NCBI RefSeq assembly: GCF_040786285.1
Contig: NZ_JBFMKQ010000001.1
Span: forward strand, 2,286,866 to 2,350,865
Reading direction: 5' to 3'
Length of the DNA stretch: 64,000 nucleotides
DNA from: Aquimarina sp040786285
GTDB taxonomy: Bacteria; Bacteroidota; Bacteroidia; Flavobacteriales; Flavobacteriaceae
Shown: positions 52,008 through 61,375 of the stretch, one piece after another
How the letters are laid out: every line of letters begins with the position of its first letter
Numbering within the stretch: the stretch's first letter is position 1
The notes under the pieces: generated by a model
Databases searched by the model: none
What the model was told of the DNA's origin: nothing
What the model saw: only the letters and a program-made list of their open reading frames with translations
Made by a program: the position numbers and the translations under genes

Positions 52008-54371
52008 ATGAAGGTGTTAGAGCAGGATTCTCCTTTAGATATATGGATTAGTTTTTCAAAGTTTTTTGAACAGTATAGAGAGTGCCTTAAAAGTGATAAT
52101 GAACTTTTAAGAAACCGTGCTGAGCATATATTAGCTGTAGTTAATGAATATCCTGAGCTAGATGAAGGTATAAAAGAAGAAAAAAGAGTAATAGAATTAC
52201 TTCCTCAAATCGATCTTATTCTAGAAGATTCATTCCCTCAAGTGCTACAACAGAATGAGATAAAAATAGCAACAATACCCTTTCATAATACAGTATTAAA
52301 ATCTACACAACGTTATCAAAATATTATAAAAGTAGCAGGAGAAGATTTCGAACCTCAAATCAAAAATTTAGACGAAGACCATTATTATATAATGGGATGT
52401 AGTATGATTTTAGGAAGCTACTATGGATATAATATAGATTTTAGAAGACCTTTCTTTTATGATATCCCCGATGCAATGGGGATAATGAGGCACTATAGAA
52501 TTATGTATAATGGTGATTTTATTGATATCATCAAGACCGATAAAGCCAAAGATATTACAGACGAAGATGTAGCCGAGTTATTAGATAATTTTGATAATAT
52601 CGATATCTGGAAAGAAAAGTTTCCTCCTCATAGCTGGATTTTTAAAGGTGTCGTACTTGCAAATATGTTTGATGTGACCACCGATGTTTCATTATCAGAT
52701 TTTAAAACTAGTTTAATTCGATATGATAAAACCAAAGGTGATTTTGTAGATAGTTTTCAAGAGATTTTTAGAGCTATTTTTAATCTGCATGAAATTAAAG
52801 TAGGGTTCTCTAATTATTATGAAGAAGATCAGATATTTGAACGTGTACCCTTTAAAAATATAGATAGTTATATTCTTTATGATCAATATTCAGATAATTG
52901 TAAAGAAGCCCTTTGTAAAGGGACTTATCATTTTCTGTTTGATAAATCGACCTATTTTGCTATTTCTGATGTAAAAAAATATCAAAAGTCTACTCCCGAG
53001 GAGAAGATGTATAAGAATTTGGTTGCCCAGGATATTAATAGTGCGATTATTGCACCTATAAAAAGTGAAGGAAAGTTATTGGGGATTCTTGAAATCGTTT
53101 CACCTAATGTTCAGGAGTTAAATAGTATTAATGCCAATAAATTACAAGATGTAATGCCATATTTGGTAGATTCTGTTCTTCGCTCTAAGGCAAAAGCTGA
53201 AAATGAATTAGAGTTAATTATCCAACAGGAATGTACTTCGATTCATCCAAGTGTTCAGTGGAAGTTTAGGAAAGAAGCAAGACGTTTTATGCGTGCCATG
53301 GTTGAAGAAAAACCGGTGTCTTTTAAAGAAGTGGTTTTTGAAAATGTATACCCATTATATGGGCAAATTGATATAAAAGGTTCCTCTGAAGCACGTAATC
53401 AAGCGATTCAAAAAGATTTAGTTTTACAACTCAGAGGTATTTCTAAAGTAATAAATAAAGTGTTAGAGTCTGATCCTTTGCCTATTTATGAGCAGTTAGA
53501 ATATAGAACAAATCGATATATTAATTCAACTACAGAGCAATTACAAGTTGATAGCGAACAGAAGATTATAAACTTCATTCAAAAAGAAATTACACCACTA
53601 TTTAAACATCTTAATAAAAAAAATAGTGAGCTAGATGCACTTATAGAGGAATATAATCAAATGCTGGATAAAGGCATTAAAACTGTATATAAACATCGTA
53701 AGGCTTATGATGAATCGGTAATGCTTATTAATAAGAAGATGGCCGCTTTATTGGATCAAAAACAAGATGAAGCTCAAGGAATGTACCCTCATTATTTTGA
53801 GCGATTTAAATCTGATGGAGTAGAACATAATATGTATATAGGTGAATCTATTACCAAGCAGGACAGTTTTAATAAGGTGTATTTATACAACCTTCGATTA
53901 TGGCAGTTACAGGTAATGTGTGAAATGGAAAATGCATATTATCAAATGAAAAAAGATTTACCCGTAGCATTAGATGTAGCATCCATGGTATTAGTATTTA
54001 ATACATCTTTATCTGTGAGATTTAGAATGGATGAGAAGCGTTTTGATGTAGATGGCACTTATAATGCAAGATACGAGGTAGTAAAAAAGAGAGTAGATAA
54101 ATCTATGATAAAAGGGACAGATCAACGAGTTACCGAAAAAGGTAAATTGGTCATTATCTATTCTCAACGCTCTGATGAAACAGAATATATCAAATATCTA
54201 AATTTCTTGCAGTCTAAAAATTACCTAGAAGATGAGATAGAAGTCGTAGAGCTAGATGATCTGCAAGGTGTTACCGGGCTTAAAGCACTTCGTGTAAATA
54301 TTTTATATCACAAAAATGAGCAGGATAAAGAGTTTTATACCTACGAAGATCTTATGAAAGAACTTAATTAA
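52008..54371 (+). CDS. Large GAF-like domain protein of unknown function
   Basis: 787-aa cytoplasmic protein without signal peptide. A GAF-like segment at about residues 270-395 is suggested by FDKSTYFAISDVKK, INSAIIAPIKSEGKLLGILEIVSP and a helical end (LQDVMPYLVDSVLRSKAKAENE). The flanking regions are helical, with a long coiled-coil-like part around 500-590. No kinase, cyclase or output domain is recognised. I know this as a conserved flavobacterial protein but know no function. It converges on the HD-PycTM gene (45-nt gap). Confidence 0.7.
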   Translation: MKVLEQDSPLDIWISFSKFFEQYRECLKSDNELLRNRAEHILAVVNEYPELDEGIKEEKRVIELLPQIDLILEDSFPQVLQQNEIKIATIPFHNTVLKSTQRYQNIIKVAGEDFEPQIKNLDEDHYYIMGCSMILGSYYGYNIDFRRPFFYDIPDAMGIMRHYRIMYNGDFIDIIKTDKAKDITDEDVAELLDNFDNIDIWKEKFPPHSWIFKGVVLANMFDVTTDVSLSDFKTSLIRYDKTKGDFVDSFQEIFRAIFNLHEIKVGFSNYYEEDQIFERVPFKNIDSYILYDQYSDNCKEALCKGTYHFLFDKSTYFAISDVKKYQKSTPEEKMYKNLVAQDINSAIIAPIKSEGKLLGILEIVSPNVQELNSINANKLQDVMPYLVDSVLRSKAKAENELELIIQQECTSIHPSVQWKFRKEARRFMRAMVEEKPVSFKEVVFENVYPLYGQIDIKGSSEARNQAIQKDLVLQLRGISKVINKVLESDPLPIYEQLEYRTNRYINSTTEQLQVDSEQKIINFIQKEITPLFKHLNKKNSELDALIEEYNQMLDKGIKTVYKHRKAYDESVMLINKKMAALLDQKQDEAQGMYPHYFERFKSDGVEHNMYIGESITKQDSFNKVYLYNLRLWQLQVMCEMENAYYQMKKDLPVALDVASMVLVFNTSLSVRFRMDEKRFDVDGTYNARYEVVKKRVDKSMIKGTDQRVTEKGKLVIIYSQRSDETEYIKYLNFLQSKNYLEDEIEVVELDDLQGVTGLKALRVNILYHKNEQDKEFYTYEDLMKELN

Positions 54372-54416
54372 GTCAAAACTTTACACTTTAGCGGTAATCC
54401 AAAAACATGTAGCTTA

Positions 54417-55586
54417 TTATTGTAGTGTATTAAAAGCAATTACAAAAGAAACCACAGACGAAACAATTCCTATGATAAAGACGGTGTAGGTGATTCTTAA
54501 TATTTTATACTTTTTGTGTAATACTTTACCTAAAAAATAAAGATCTTTTATCATCGTATCATAAATGTAATCTTTATCATCCATTAGTTCATGCATGGCC
54601 CATTTATACTCCTCTAATGGCATTTTATGAAAATTACCGAAGAACAATAAATTTACTTTCTTCTCTTCAATTTCTTTTCTGGTAAACTCACCACTAGTTA
54701 CATTAGGTCGTGTTGCCAATACTGATAATACAATAGATATGATACTAAATATTAAAAAAATCAAAGTGGGGTATATTAGATATTGATTGGATGGATTATC
54801 TAATTTAGGAATCAAATTAGACAAAGCAAGTGATATGATAATGGCGTTTACAGAAAGTAGGATGTTGGCCTTTGTATCTGCTATATCACTTAATTTAAGA
54901 TGATTTCTTAAGGTAACTCTAAATAGAGTTTGTATTCCCTTTTCTGGACTTTCTTCTTTCTCTTTTTCTTTTCTCTTTTTCTTTTCTTTCTTTATTCTAG
55001 ACTGCTCCTTAAGCATTTTGGCTAAATTTTCTTCTTTTTTAGGAGCCCACTTTTCTTTGGCATAATCGGTATAATAACGATGCTTATTCTGAAACAAATC
55101 TATATTTGCTTTAAGCCATTGCGCAGTATTTAAATCCTTAACATCATTTAATTTAAATTCTTTTCTTAAAAGTTCACTAGTCTCACCATAGTAATCTTTT
55201 GCAAAGTGAGAAGCATCTGCATCTCTAATAATCTCTTCCATTAGGTCAACAGGTTCATGCTCCATTTTGGTTGCCATAATCTGTTTAGAAACCTTATCAA
55301 TGATAGCTTTAGGAGCGTTTTGCTTTGATAAAAAATCTGTAGCAATCTCTACACTATGTTCTTCATGGTTTTTAGAGCTTTTAGAATACCCCGTATCGTG
55401 TAGTAACGCTGTTAACAATAAAACTTCTTTATCTTCATTAGAGATATTGATGCTATCAATAATTTCTTTTGTACTTTTAAATACTCTTTTGGTGTGGTCG
55501 TGATTATGATATATACATGAGTTCGGAAGTTCTTTGTCAAAAAGCTCCGAAACAAAGTGTTCTGTTTTTTCTAATAAGGAAGACAT
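54417..55586 (-). CDS. HD domain fused to Pycsar-effector-like membrane domain
   Basis: 389-aa membrane protein. Residues about 1-190 form an HD phosphohydrolase domain (YHNHDHTKRVF with His29/His31; ALLHDTGYS with His63-Asp64; RDADASHF). A very charged linker follows (KKEKKKRKEKEKEESPEKG), then from about 205 a region like the PycTM Pycsar effector (TLRNHLKLSDIADTKANILLSVNAIIISL, two further membrane helices, TRPNVTSGEFTR). In Pycsar defence, PycTM-type effectors respond to cCMP or cUMP and damage the membrane. No cyclase gene is visible. I start at 55586 (MSSLLEKTEHF); the longer frame needs a TTG start at 55643 and overlaps the neighbouring start. Confidence 0.83.
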   Translation of the reverse strand: MSSLLEKTEHFVSELFDKELPNSCIYHNHDHTKRVFKSTKEIIDSINISNEDKEVLLLTALLHDTGYSKSSKNHEEHSVEIATDFLSKQNAPKAIIDKVSKQIMATKMEHEPVDLMEEIIRDADASHFAKDYYGETSELLRKEFKLNDVKDLNTAQWLKANIDLFQNKHRYYTDYAKEKWAPKKEENLAKMLKEQSRIKKEKKKRKEKEKEESPEKGIQTLFRVTLRNHLKLSDIADTKANILLSVNAIIISLALSNLIPKLDNPSNQYLIYPTLIFLIFSIISIVLSVLATRPNVTSGEFTRKEIEEKKVNLLFFGNFHKMPLEEYKWAMHELMDDKDYIYDTMIKDLYFLGKVLHKKYKILRITYTVFIIGIVSSVVSFVIAFNTLQ

Positions 55587-55642
55587 ATTTGTTATTTTTC
55601 GGTAACCAAAATAATTAAAAAAAAGAGATTGTACTCCAAACA

Positions 55643-58600
55643 ATGAATAAATATAATAAGATTCTAATTATTTGTACTGCATTACTGGTAAGTTCATGCG
55701 CTACGTATTCTCCTAAGTATAAAGTCGAAAATTTTACTAAAACATTACCAGTAAAAAAAATTGATAAAACATTTTATCTAGTTGGAGATGCAGGTTATGC
55801 TAAATTAAATGAAAGCACAAAGGGGTTAACTATTCTTGAAAAAGTAATGGATACTGCTAAAACCAAAGACGATTACTTGATTTTTTTAGGAGATAATATT
55901 TACCCCAAAGGAATGCCTATAAATGAATCCTCAGAAAGAGCTTTGTCAGAACATCGGATTAATGCTCAAATAGATGCAGTAAAGGGCTTTGATGGTAATG
56001 TGGTTTTTATTCCTGGCAATCACGATTGGTATAATAATGGAGTAGTAGGACTAAAGAGAGAAGAAAAGTACGTTAACCAAAAATTAGGTAACAAAGAATC
56101 TTTTTTACCTTCTAATGGATGTCCTATAGAAAGTGTTAAGGTTAATGATCAAGTACATTTATTGATTATAGATTCCCAATGGTATCTGGCAAATTGGGAT
56201 AAAAACCCTACAATCAATGATGATTGCGAAATTAAGACTAGAGAAAAATTCTTTCAGGAGATCGAAGGAGAGTTCAAAAAGCATAGTAAAAAGACTATTT
56301 TGGTTGCGATGCACCACCCTATGTTTACCAATGGACCCCATGGAGGGAAATATAGTTTTGATAAGCATATTTTTCCTTCAAAGAAGAAAATACCCCTTCC
56401 GATATTAGGAACATTGGCGGTTCAAATTCGTTCGCAAGGTGGAGTTACAGCGCAGGATTTGTCTAATGCTCATTACAACAGGTTTATGAGAAGATTATCT
56501 ACTATTGCAAGAGGTGTCGATAGAGTTGTTTTTACATCGGGTCACGAACATTCTTTGCAGTATATTGATAATGATGGATTAAAACAAATTGTTTCTGGTT
56601 CTGGATCTAAGGTCTCATCTGCTTCTTTGGGTAAATATGGATTATTCTCATATCCAGGACAAGGGTTTGCAGTACTGGATGTGTTTACCGATGGATCTTC
56701 AAATGTACGCTACTATGGTAATGAAAATGGAACTCCCAAACTAGTCTATCAAACCGAAGTGCATCCGAAAGAAGAAGAATTTGATTTTAGTGGGGTTGCT
56801 TCCTCTTTTGATAAAGAAGTTTCTGGTTCAATCTATACTAAAGAAGAAGTCGAAAAATCTGGATTTCATAGACTGCTGTGGGGAGATCATTATAGAAATG
56901 TTTACGGAAAAAACATTAAAGTGCCAGTGGCTACTCTAGACACATTAATGGGAGGTTTTACAATTGACCGACAAGGAGGAGGACAGGTAACCAGATCATT
57001 GCGTCTTGTTGATAGCTTGGGTAGACAATACAGCCTAAAAGCAATGCGTAAGAGTGTTACACAGTTTTTACAAAAAGGAGCGTTTAAATACACTTATGTC
57101 GATGATGATTTTGATGATACCGTAACAGAAAGTGTGCTTTCTGATTTTTATACCTCTAGCTATCCATATGCGTTTTTAGCGGTCGGTGGTTTAGCCGATG
57201 CTATTGGAGTGTATCATACAAATCCTAAACTATACTATGTCCCTAAGCACCCTGCGCTGGGTAAATACAATGAAAACTTTGGTGATGAAATCTATTTTCT
57301 AGAAGAAAGGCCGATGAAAGAACACGATCAGGAAATGTCATTTGGAAAACCTGATGATATCGAGAGTACAGATGATTTGTTGAGTAAATTGAGAGAAGAT
57401 GAAGAATATCAGGTAGATGAAAAGAGTTATATAAGAGCCAGGTTGTTTGATATGATTCTTGGCGATTGGGATCGTCATCCAGATCAATGGAGGTGGTCGC
57501 AATTTAATACCGAAAATGGTAAAATATTTAGACCCATACCCAGAGATAGAGATCAAGTCTTCTGTAATTATGATGGTGCGATTTTAAGTATTTTAAAATT
57601 TGTATCTCCCTTATCCCGTAAGTTTCAGGTATACGATGATGAGCTTAAAAAAGTTAGATGGATAAATCTGTCAGGAATGCGATTGGATAAAGCATTGATT
57701 CAAAATTCTGGAAAGGAAATATGGTTAGAAGAAGCTAAATATATTAAAGAAAACCTTACCGATGTAGATATTGAAGAGGCTTTTAGTACTATTCCTGCCG
57801 AGCTTCAGGATGATACGATCAAAAAAATCAAAGGATTTCTTAAAGCGCGAATAGATAAAATCGAAGGTATTGCCGATCGTTATGCTACATATCTTTCTAA
57901 GTATGTTATTATCAAAGGAACTGATAAAGATGATCTTTTCGAAATTCTAAGAGAAGATAATAAGACAAGAATCAAGGTTTCCAGAATTAAAGATGGTAAA
58001 GCACAAAAACCTTACATTGATAAGGTGTTTGTTACCAAAGAAACAAAAGAAATTTGGATCTATGGATTGGATGATGATGATGAATTTGTTGCAAAAGGAA
58101 AAGGTAAAAATCCGATAAGGATTAAAATTGTTGGGGGGCAAAATAATGATGTCTATACTATAGAGAACGGAAGGAAAATCAAAGTATATGATCATAAATC
58201 TAAACCTAATACCATAAAGAAAAAAGGTGGGGCAAAATTTAGATTTAGTAATATCTATAATTATAATGTATATGATTATAATAAGTTTATCAATAAAACC
58301 AATGTTATTGCTCCCTTTGTTGGGTTTAATCCAGATGACGGACTTAATATAAATCTTACCGATACCTATACTGTAAATGGGTTTAAAAATGATCCATACC
58401 ATAGCAAACATAGGTTTAGTGCTGCCTATTATTTTCAGACAGAAGGGTATGATTTGGCGTATTCTGGTGAATTTATGAACGCACTGGGTAACTGGAATTT
58501 TTTATTAAGCGGAAAATATACCAGTGAAAATTTTGCTCAAAACTTTTTTGGATTTGGAAATGGTAGTAATAATGAAGATGATGTGCTAGGTCTGGATTAT

Positions 58601-59347
58601 AATAGAGTAAAGATTGGTACATGGGCATTTGGACTGGGGATTTCTAAGAATGGTAATTATGGTTCTCAGTTTTCTCTAAAAGCCAACTTCGAAGGAATTG
58701 AAGTACAAGATACTCCCAATAGAATTATAACTTCTGAGTTTGATTTTTTAACCGGAGATCCTGATTTTTTTGAAAGGAAGTTTTTTACAAATTTAGATGT
58801 ACACTACAAGTTCGAGAGCTATGATAATGCCATAAACCCAACCCGTGGGATGCTATTTAGTTTGCAAACCGGAGCAAGAATGAATGTAGAAGATACAGAT
58901 AGAACCTATGGGTATATTATTCCTAAACTTGGCTTTTATAATGCGATAACTAGAAATAGAAAATTAGTACTTAAAACAGATGCAATCGCACAGGTAAATA
59001 TAGGAGATGGTTTCGAATTTTATCAAGGAGCCACTTTAGGTGGATTTAATGGGCTACGTGGATATAGAGAAGAGCGTTTTACCGGAGAAAGCGCATTAGC
59101 ATTTAGTGGAGATCTGCGATATAGTTTTAATAAGTTTAAAACCGGTTTGCTACCCTTACAAATAGGGATATTTGGAGGGTATGATATCGGTAGAGTCTGG
59201 TATGACGATGAGGATTCAGATACATGGCATGATTCTATAGGCGGAGGACTATGGATTAATGCCGTAGATACTATAGGCGGGCAATTAGGACTGTTTAATA
59301 GTGATGATGGATTACGATTTACGTTTGGTTTTGGGTTAGATTTTTAA
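55643..59347 (+). CDS. Metallophosphoesterase - outer-membrane barrel fusion lipoprotein
   Basis: 1234-aa exported protein. Lipobox at LLVSSCATYS. Residues about 35-345 are a calcineurin-like phosphoesterase with all motifs (VGDAGYAK, FLGDNIYPKG, IPGNHDWYNNG, AMHHPMFTNG, SGHEHSLQY). The middle (about 400-760) contains GDWDRHPDQWRW and PIPRDRDQVF, reminiscent of the catalytic and metal loops of HipA/PI-kinase-like folds. The C-terminal 330 residues look like a D15/BamA-type beta-barrel (RFSAAYYFQTEGYDL, LGGFNGLRGYREERFTGESALAFSGDLRY) ending in GFGLDF. Phosphatase and barrel parts are sure; the kinase-like reading is inference. Divergent from the HD gene. Confidence 0.87.
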   Translation: MNKYNKILIICTALLVSSCATYSPKYKVENFTKTLPVKKIDKTFYLVGDAGYAKLNESTKGLTILEKVMDTAKTKDDYLIFLGDNIYPKGMPINESSERALSEHRINAQIDAVKGFDGNVVFIPGNHDWYNNGVVGLKREEKYVNQKLGNKESFLPSNGCPIESVKVNDQVHLLIIDSQWYLANWDKNPTINDDCEIKTREKFFQEIEGEFKKHSKKTILVAMHHPMFTNGPHGGKYSFDKHIFPSKKKIPLPILGTLAVQIRSQGGVTAQDLSNAHYNRFMRRLSTIARGVDRVVFTSGHEHSLQYIDNDGLKQIVSGSGSKVSSASLGKYGLFSYPGQGFAVLDVFTDGSSNVRYYGNENGTPKLVYQTEVHPKEEEFDFSGVASSFDKEVSGSIYTKEEVEKSGFHRLLWGDHYRNVYGKNIKVPVATLDTLMGGFTIDRQGGGQVTRSLRLVDSLGRQYSLKAMRKSVTQFLQKGAFKYTYVDDDFDDTVTESVLSDFYTSSYPYAFLAVGGLADAIGVYHTNPKLYYVPKHPALGKYNENFGDEIYFLEERPMKEHDQEMSFGKPDDIESTDDLLSKLREDEEYQVDEKSYIRARLFDMILGDWDRHPDQWRWSQFNTENGKIFRPIPRDRDQVFCNYDGAILSILKFVSPLSRKFQVYDDELKKVRWINLSGMRLDKALIQNSGKEIWLEEAKYIKENLTDVDIEEAFSTIPAELQDDTIKKIKGFLKARIDKIEGIADRYATYLSKYVIIKGTDKDDLFEILREDNKTRIKVSRIKDGKAQKPYIDKVFVTKETKEIWIYGLDDDDEFVAKGKGKNPIRIKIVGGQNNDVYTIENGRKIKVYDHKSKPNTIKKKGGAKFRFSNIYNYNVYDYNKFINKTNVIAPFVGFNPDDGLNINLTDTYTVNGFKNDPYHSKHRFSAAYYFQTEGYDLAYSGEFMNALGNWNFLLSGKYTSENFAQNFFGFGNGSNNEDDVLGLDYNRVKIGTWAFGLGISKNGNYGSQFSLKANFEGIEVQDTPNRIITSEFDFLTGDPDFFERKFFTNLDVHYKFESYDNAINPTRGMLFSLQTGARMNVEDTDRTYGYIIPKLGFYNAITRNRKLVLKTDAIAQVNIGDGFEFYQGATLGGFNGLRGYREERFTGESALAFSGDLRYSFNKFKTGLLPLQIGIFGGYDIGRVWYDDEDSDTWHDSIGGGLWINAVDTIGGQLGLFNSDDGLRFTFGFGLDF

Positions 59348-59356
59348 AATCGGTTA

Positions 59357-60235
59357 CTAATCAAATCGATATTCGTAGAGACCAGCTTTTTTATGCTTCA
59401 TTTTTTCATCTGTTATATATAGAATAGAGTCATTTTTGAAACAGATGCCTTCTTTTTGTGAATAATGATTCAATTTTATCTTTTTAATAGTGCCATCAAA
59501 TAAATTGTTTGGTGTAAAATCTGAAAGCACGAATAGCTTATTATAAGTCAATAAAACTATTTTGTTTCTACTTCGATTAATAGTTGCTCCAGTAATAAAA
59601 CAATCGTTTGGGTCGTCACAGGTATCGTAGGAACCGATTAATTGAGCAACATGCTCACCTGATACCGCTGGTAATTTATATAGTTTAGTAGTCCCGGTAA
59701 ATTTAGAACTTCGGTTTTTTGTGAATAGATATAAACTTCCGTTTAAATAAATAAAAGCTTCTACATCAAAATTGAGGTTCTTTTTTTTAGGAGGAAATTT
59801 CTTTTGATCTTCAAAAGTAAATTTAATCGTAGATACAGAAATATCATTAGATAAAATTCCCGAAACTTTGAAAACTCTTAAATCTTTTCGTTGATTATGA
59901 TTGTTTCCAAAATCACCGATGTAGATATTGTTTTCTTGATCATAGGCCAAATCTTCCCAATCTGTATTTTTAGCTCCTTTGATTTTAATTTTAGATGCAA
60001 TTTTTCCTTCTTCGTTTATGGCGAATAAAGTATTATCGTTACCAGAATCATTTATAGCATACAATGTACCATTATTAGGTAACTTAGCAATACCAGATAT
60101 TTCATGAACCGCATTCGGAAGAGCATGAATTTTAATGAAATTAGTTGATTCATTCTTTTGACAACTAACCGTTATAGTTATCAAAAGAATGAAAAATGTT
60201 AGTTTCGATATTTTAATTTCGTTGATTCCAGGCAT
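59357..60235 (-). CDS. Lipoprotein, SdiA-regulated/phytase-like propeller family
   Basis: 292-aa lipoprotein (LLITITVSCQKNES) whose body looks like a beta-propeller: HEISGIAKLPNNGTLYAINDSGNDNTLFAINEEG, NTDWEDLAYDQENNIYIGDFGNN, FDVEAFIYLNGSLYLFTKNR, KEGICFKNDSILYITDEK. I start at 60235 (MPGINEIKIS), which fits the signal peptide and overlaps the dps gene by 23 nt; the longer frame adds 11 residues without a role. Probable co-transcription with dps. Function unknown; the acidic EDLAYD and EAF positions may bind metal. Confidence 0.78.
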   Translation of the reverse strand: MPGINEIKISKLTFFILLITITVSCQKNESTNFIKIHALPNAVHEISGIAKLPNNGTLYAINDSGNDNTLFAINEEGKIASKIKIKGAKNTDWEDLAYDQENNIYIGDFGNNHNQRKDLRVFKVSGILSNDISVSTIKFTFEDQKKFPPKKKNLNFDVEAFIYLNGSLYLFTKNRSSKFTGTTKLYKLPAVSGEHVAQLIGSYDTCDDPNDCFITGATINRSRNKIVLLTYNKLFVLSDFTPNNLFDGTIKKIKLNHYSQKEGICFKNDSILYITDEKMKHKKAGLYEYRFD

Positions 60236-60665
60236 TAAGCATCCAACTGGTTTTCTCAAGCTCTCCAATATAAGTTCCCGTTATATCAAGTGTTCCATCA
60301 TCTTTAGCATCATCTGCTTTTTCAGCTACTTTTTTCAGCTGATTCAAAAGCGTGTCATGATCTTCTAAAACTGCAGAAACCATTTCGTGATCAATAAGAT
60401 TGGTTTCAGATTCTTTAATACTAGAGTGTTTTAGATAAGAGCTATAATTACTAAATGGTTTGGCTCTAAGCGTTAATATTCTTTCTGCAATTTCGTCAAT
60501 TTTTAGCTTTGCATCTTCATAAAGTTCTTCAAATTTGAGATGTAACTCAAAAAAATGCGAACCAGTTATGTTCCAATGAAAATTTCTGAGCTTCTGGTAG
60601 TACATGTGGTAATCTGCTAAAAGTATATTTAGACTAGCTATCGTTTCTTTATTTGAATAAGTCAT
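60213..60665 (-). CDS. dps: Dps-family DNA-starvation/iron-storage protein
   Basis: 150-aa ferritin-like mini-ferritin. The conserved ferroxidase stretch is NFHWNITGSHFFELHLKFEELYEDAKLKIDEIAERI, with the His, Asp and Glu ligands of intersubunit sites; the C-terminal GELEKTSWMLNAWN is typical. Dps dodecamers oxidise and store iron and protect DNA under oxidative or starvation stress. A probable promoter lies just upstream. Followed by a lipoprotein gene overlapping its end. Confidence 0.93.
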   Translation of the reverse strand: MTYSNKETIASLNILLADYHMYYQKLRNFHWNITGSHFFELHLKFEELYEDAKLKIDEIAERILTLRAKPFSNYSSYLKHSSIKESETNLIDHEMVSAVLEDHDTLLNQLKKVAEKADDAKDDGTLDITGTYIGELEKTSWMLNAWNQRN

Positions 60666-60697
60666 AGTTTTTGTTTATTGATTTTTATTTTTCAATA

Positions 60698-60730
60698 CAA
60701 AATTACTATAATTAAATAGTATATATTCAA
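60698..60730 (-). promoter_or_regulatory. Probable promoter of dps
   Basis: On the minus strand: TTG (60728-60730), 22-nt spacer, taattttg (60698-60705) matching TAnnTTTG. About 33 nt before the ATG. Spacer slightly longer than elsewhere. Confidence 0.5.
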
Positions 60731-60758
60731 GTTATGATAGTTTGTTGTAATAGAAGTA

Positions 60759-61313
60759 TTATGGTAATCGATTCTTAATTTCGTTGATAATAAAAGTATA
60801 ATAAGCTGTGTCATGGGGCACATATTCTTTACTGCGAATTGTATCTTTGAGAGCACTTTTTAAAGTATCGATTTCAAGTAAAGAAACATCTGCTACTTCT
60901 TCCTTCTGAAGCGTAAGTGTTTCAATAGAGCTATTCAATTTTGATACATAGATATGATGAAATTCGTTATCGAATAGATCAGGCTTGGGGACTTTTTGAC
61001 CCAAGTATGTTCCGATAAACTCCAGATCATCTTTCGAGACTGTAAGACCAATCTCTTCGTTAATTTCTCTAATTGCAGAATCTTCTGTAGATTCTCCTGC
61101 ACCAATATGACCCGCCACAGAAACATCCCACAACCCAGGAAAGGTATCTTTGTCATCAGCTCGTTTTTGAAATAGAATTTCTCCGTCTTCAGTATAAAAC
61201 CAGATATGAACACTAGCGTGATAGAGTCCTAATGTATGAGCTTCAGATTTAAGCCTGATTTTCCCAGTAGGTTTTCCCGTCTTGTCTAATATGTCTATAA
61301 GTTCATCAGCCAT
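60759..61313 (-). CDS. NUDIX hydrolase
   Basis: 184-aa hydrolase of nucleoside-diphosphate-linked compounds. The NUDIX box is complete: GHIGAGESTEDSAIREINEEIG. The N-terminus (DELIDILDKTGKPTGKIRLKSEAHTLGLYHASVHIWFY) is of the IDI-like/YfcD subgroup, which often lies near isoprenoid or nucleotide genes; substrate is unknown. Separated from the M42 peptidase upstream by a terminator and from dps by 93 nt, so it is probably transcribed alone. Confidence 0.9.
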   Translation of the reverse strand: MADELIDILDKTGKPTGKIRLKSEAHTLGLYHASVHIWFYTEDGEILFQKRADDKDTFPGLWDVSVAGHIGAGESTEDSAIREINEEIGLTVSKDDLEFIGTYLGQKVPKPDLFDNEFHHIYVSKLNSSIETLTLQKEEVADVSLLEIDTLKSALKDTIRSKEYVPHDTAYYTFIINEIKNRLP

Positions 61314-61327
61314 GTTTTAAAAATAAA

Positions 61328-61352
61328 AAATCCTGCTGTAATAGCAGGATTT
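61328..61352 (-). terminator. Terminator of the M42 peptidase gene
   Basis: Stem aaatcctgct / agcaggattt with a 5-nt loop and A/T-rich flanks, between the peptidase stop and the NUDIX start. Confidence 0.75.
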
Positions 61353-61375
61353 ATATATAAAATTATTGAATAGGT

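Noticed and set aside
52008..59347. Complete Pycsar or CBASS locus around the HD-PycTM gene
   Set aside because: No adenylate/uridylate cyclase or CD-NTase motif is visible in either neighbour.
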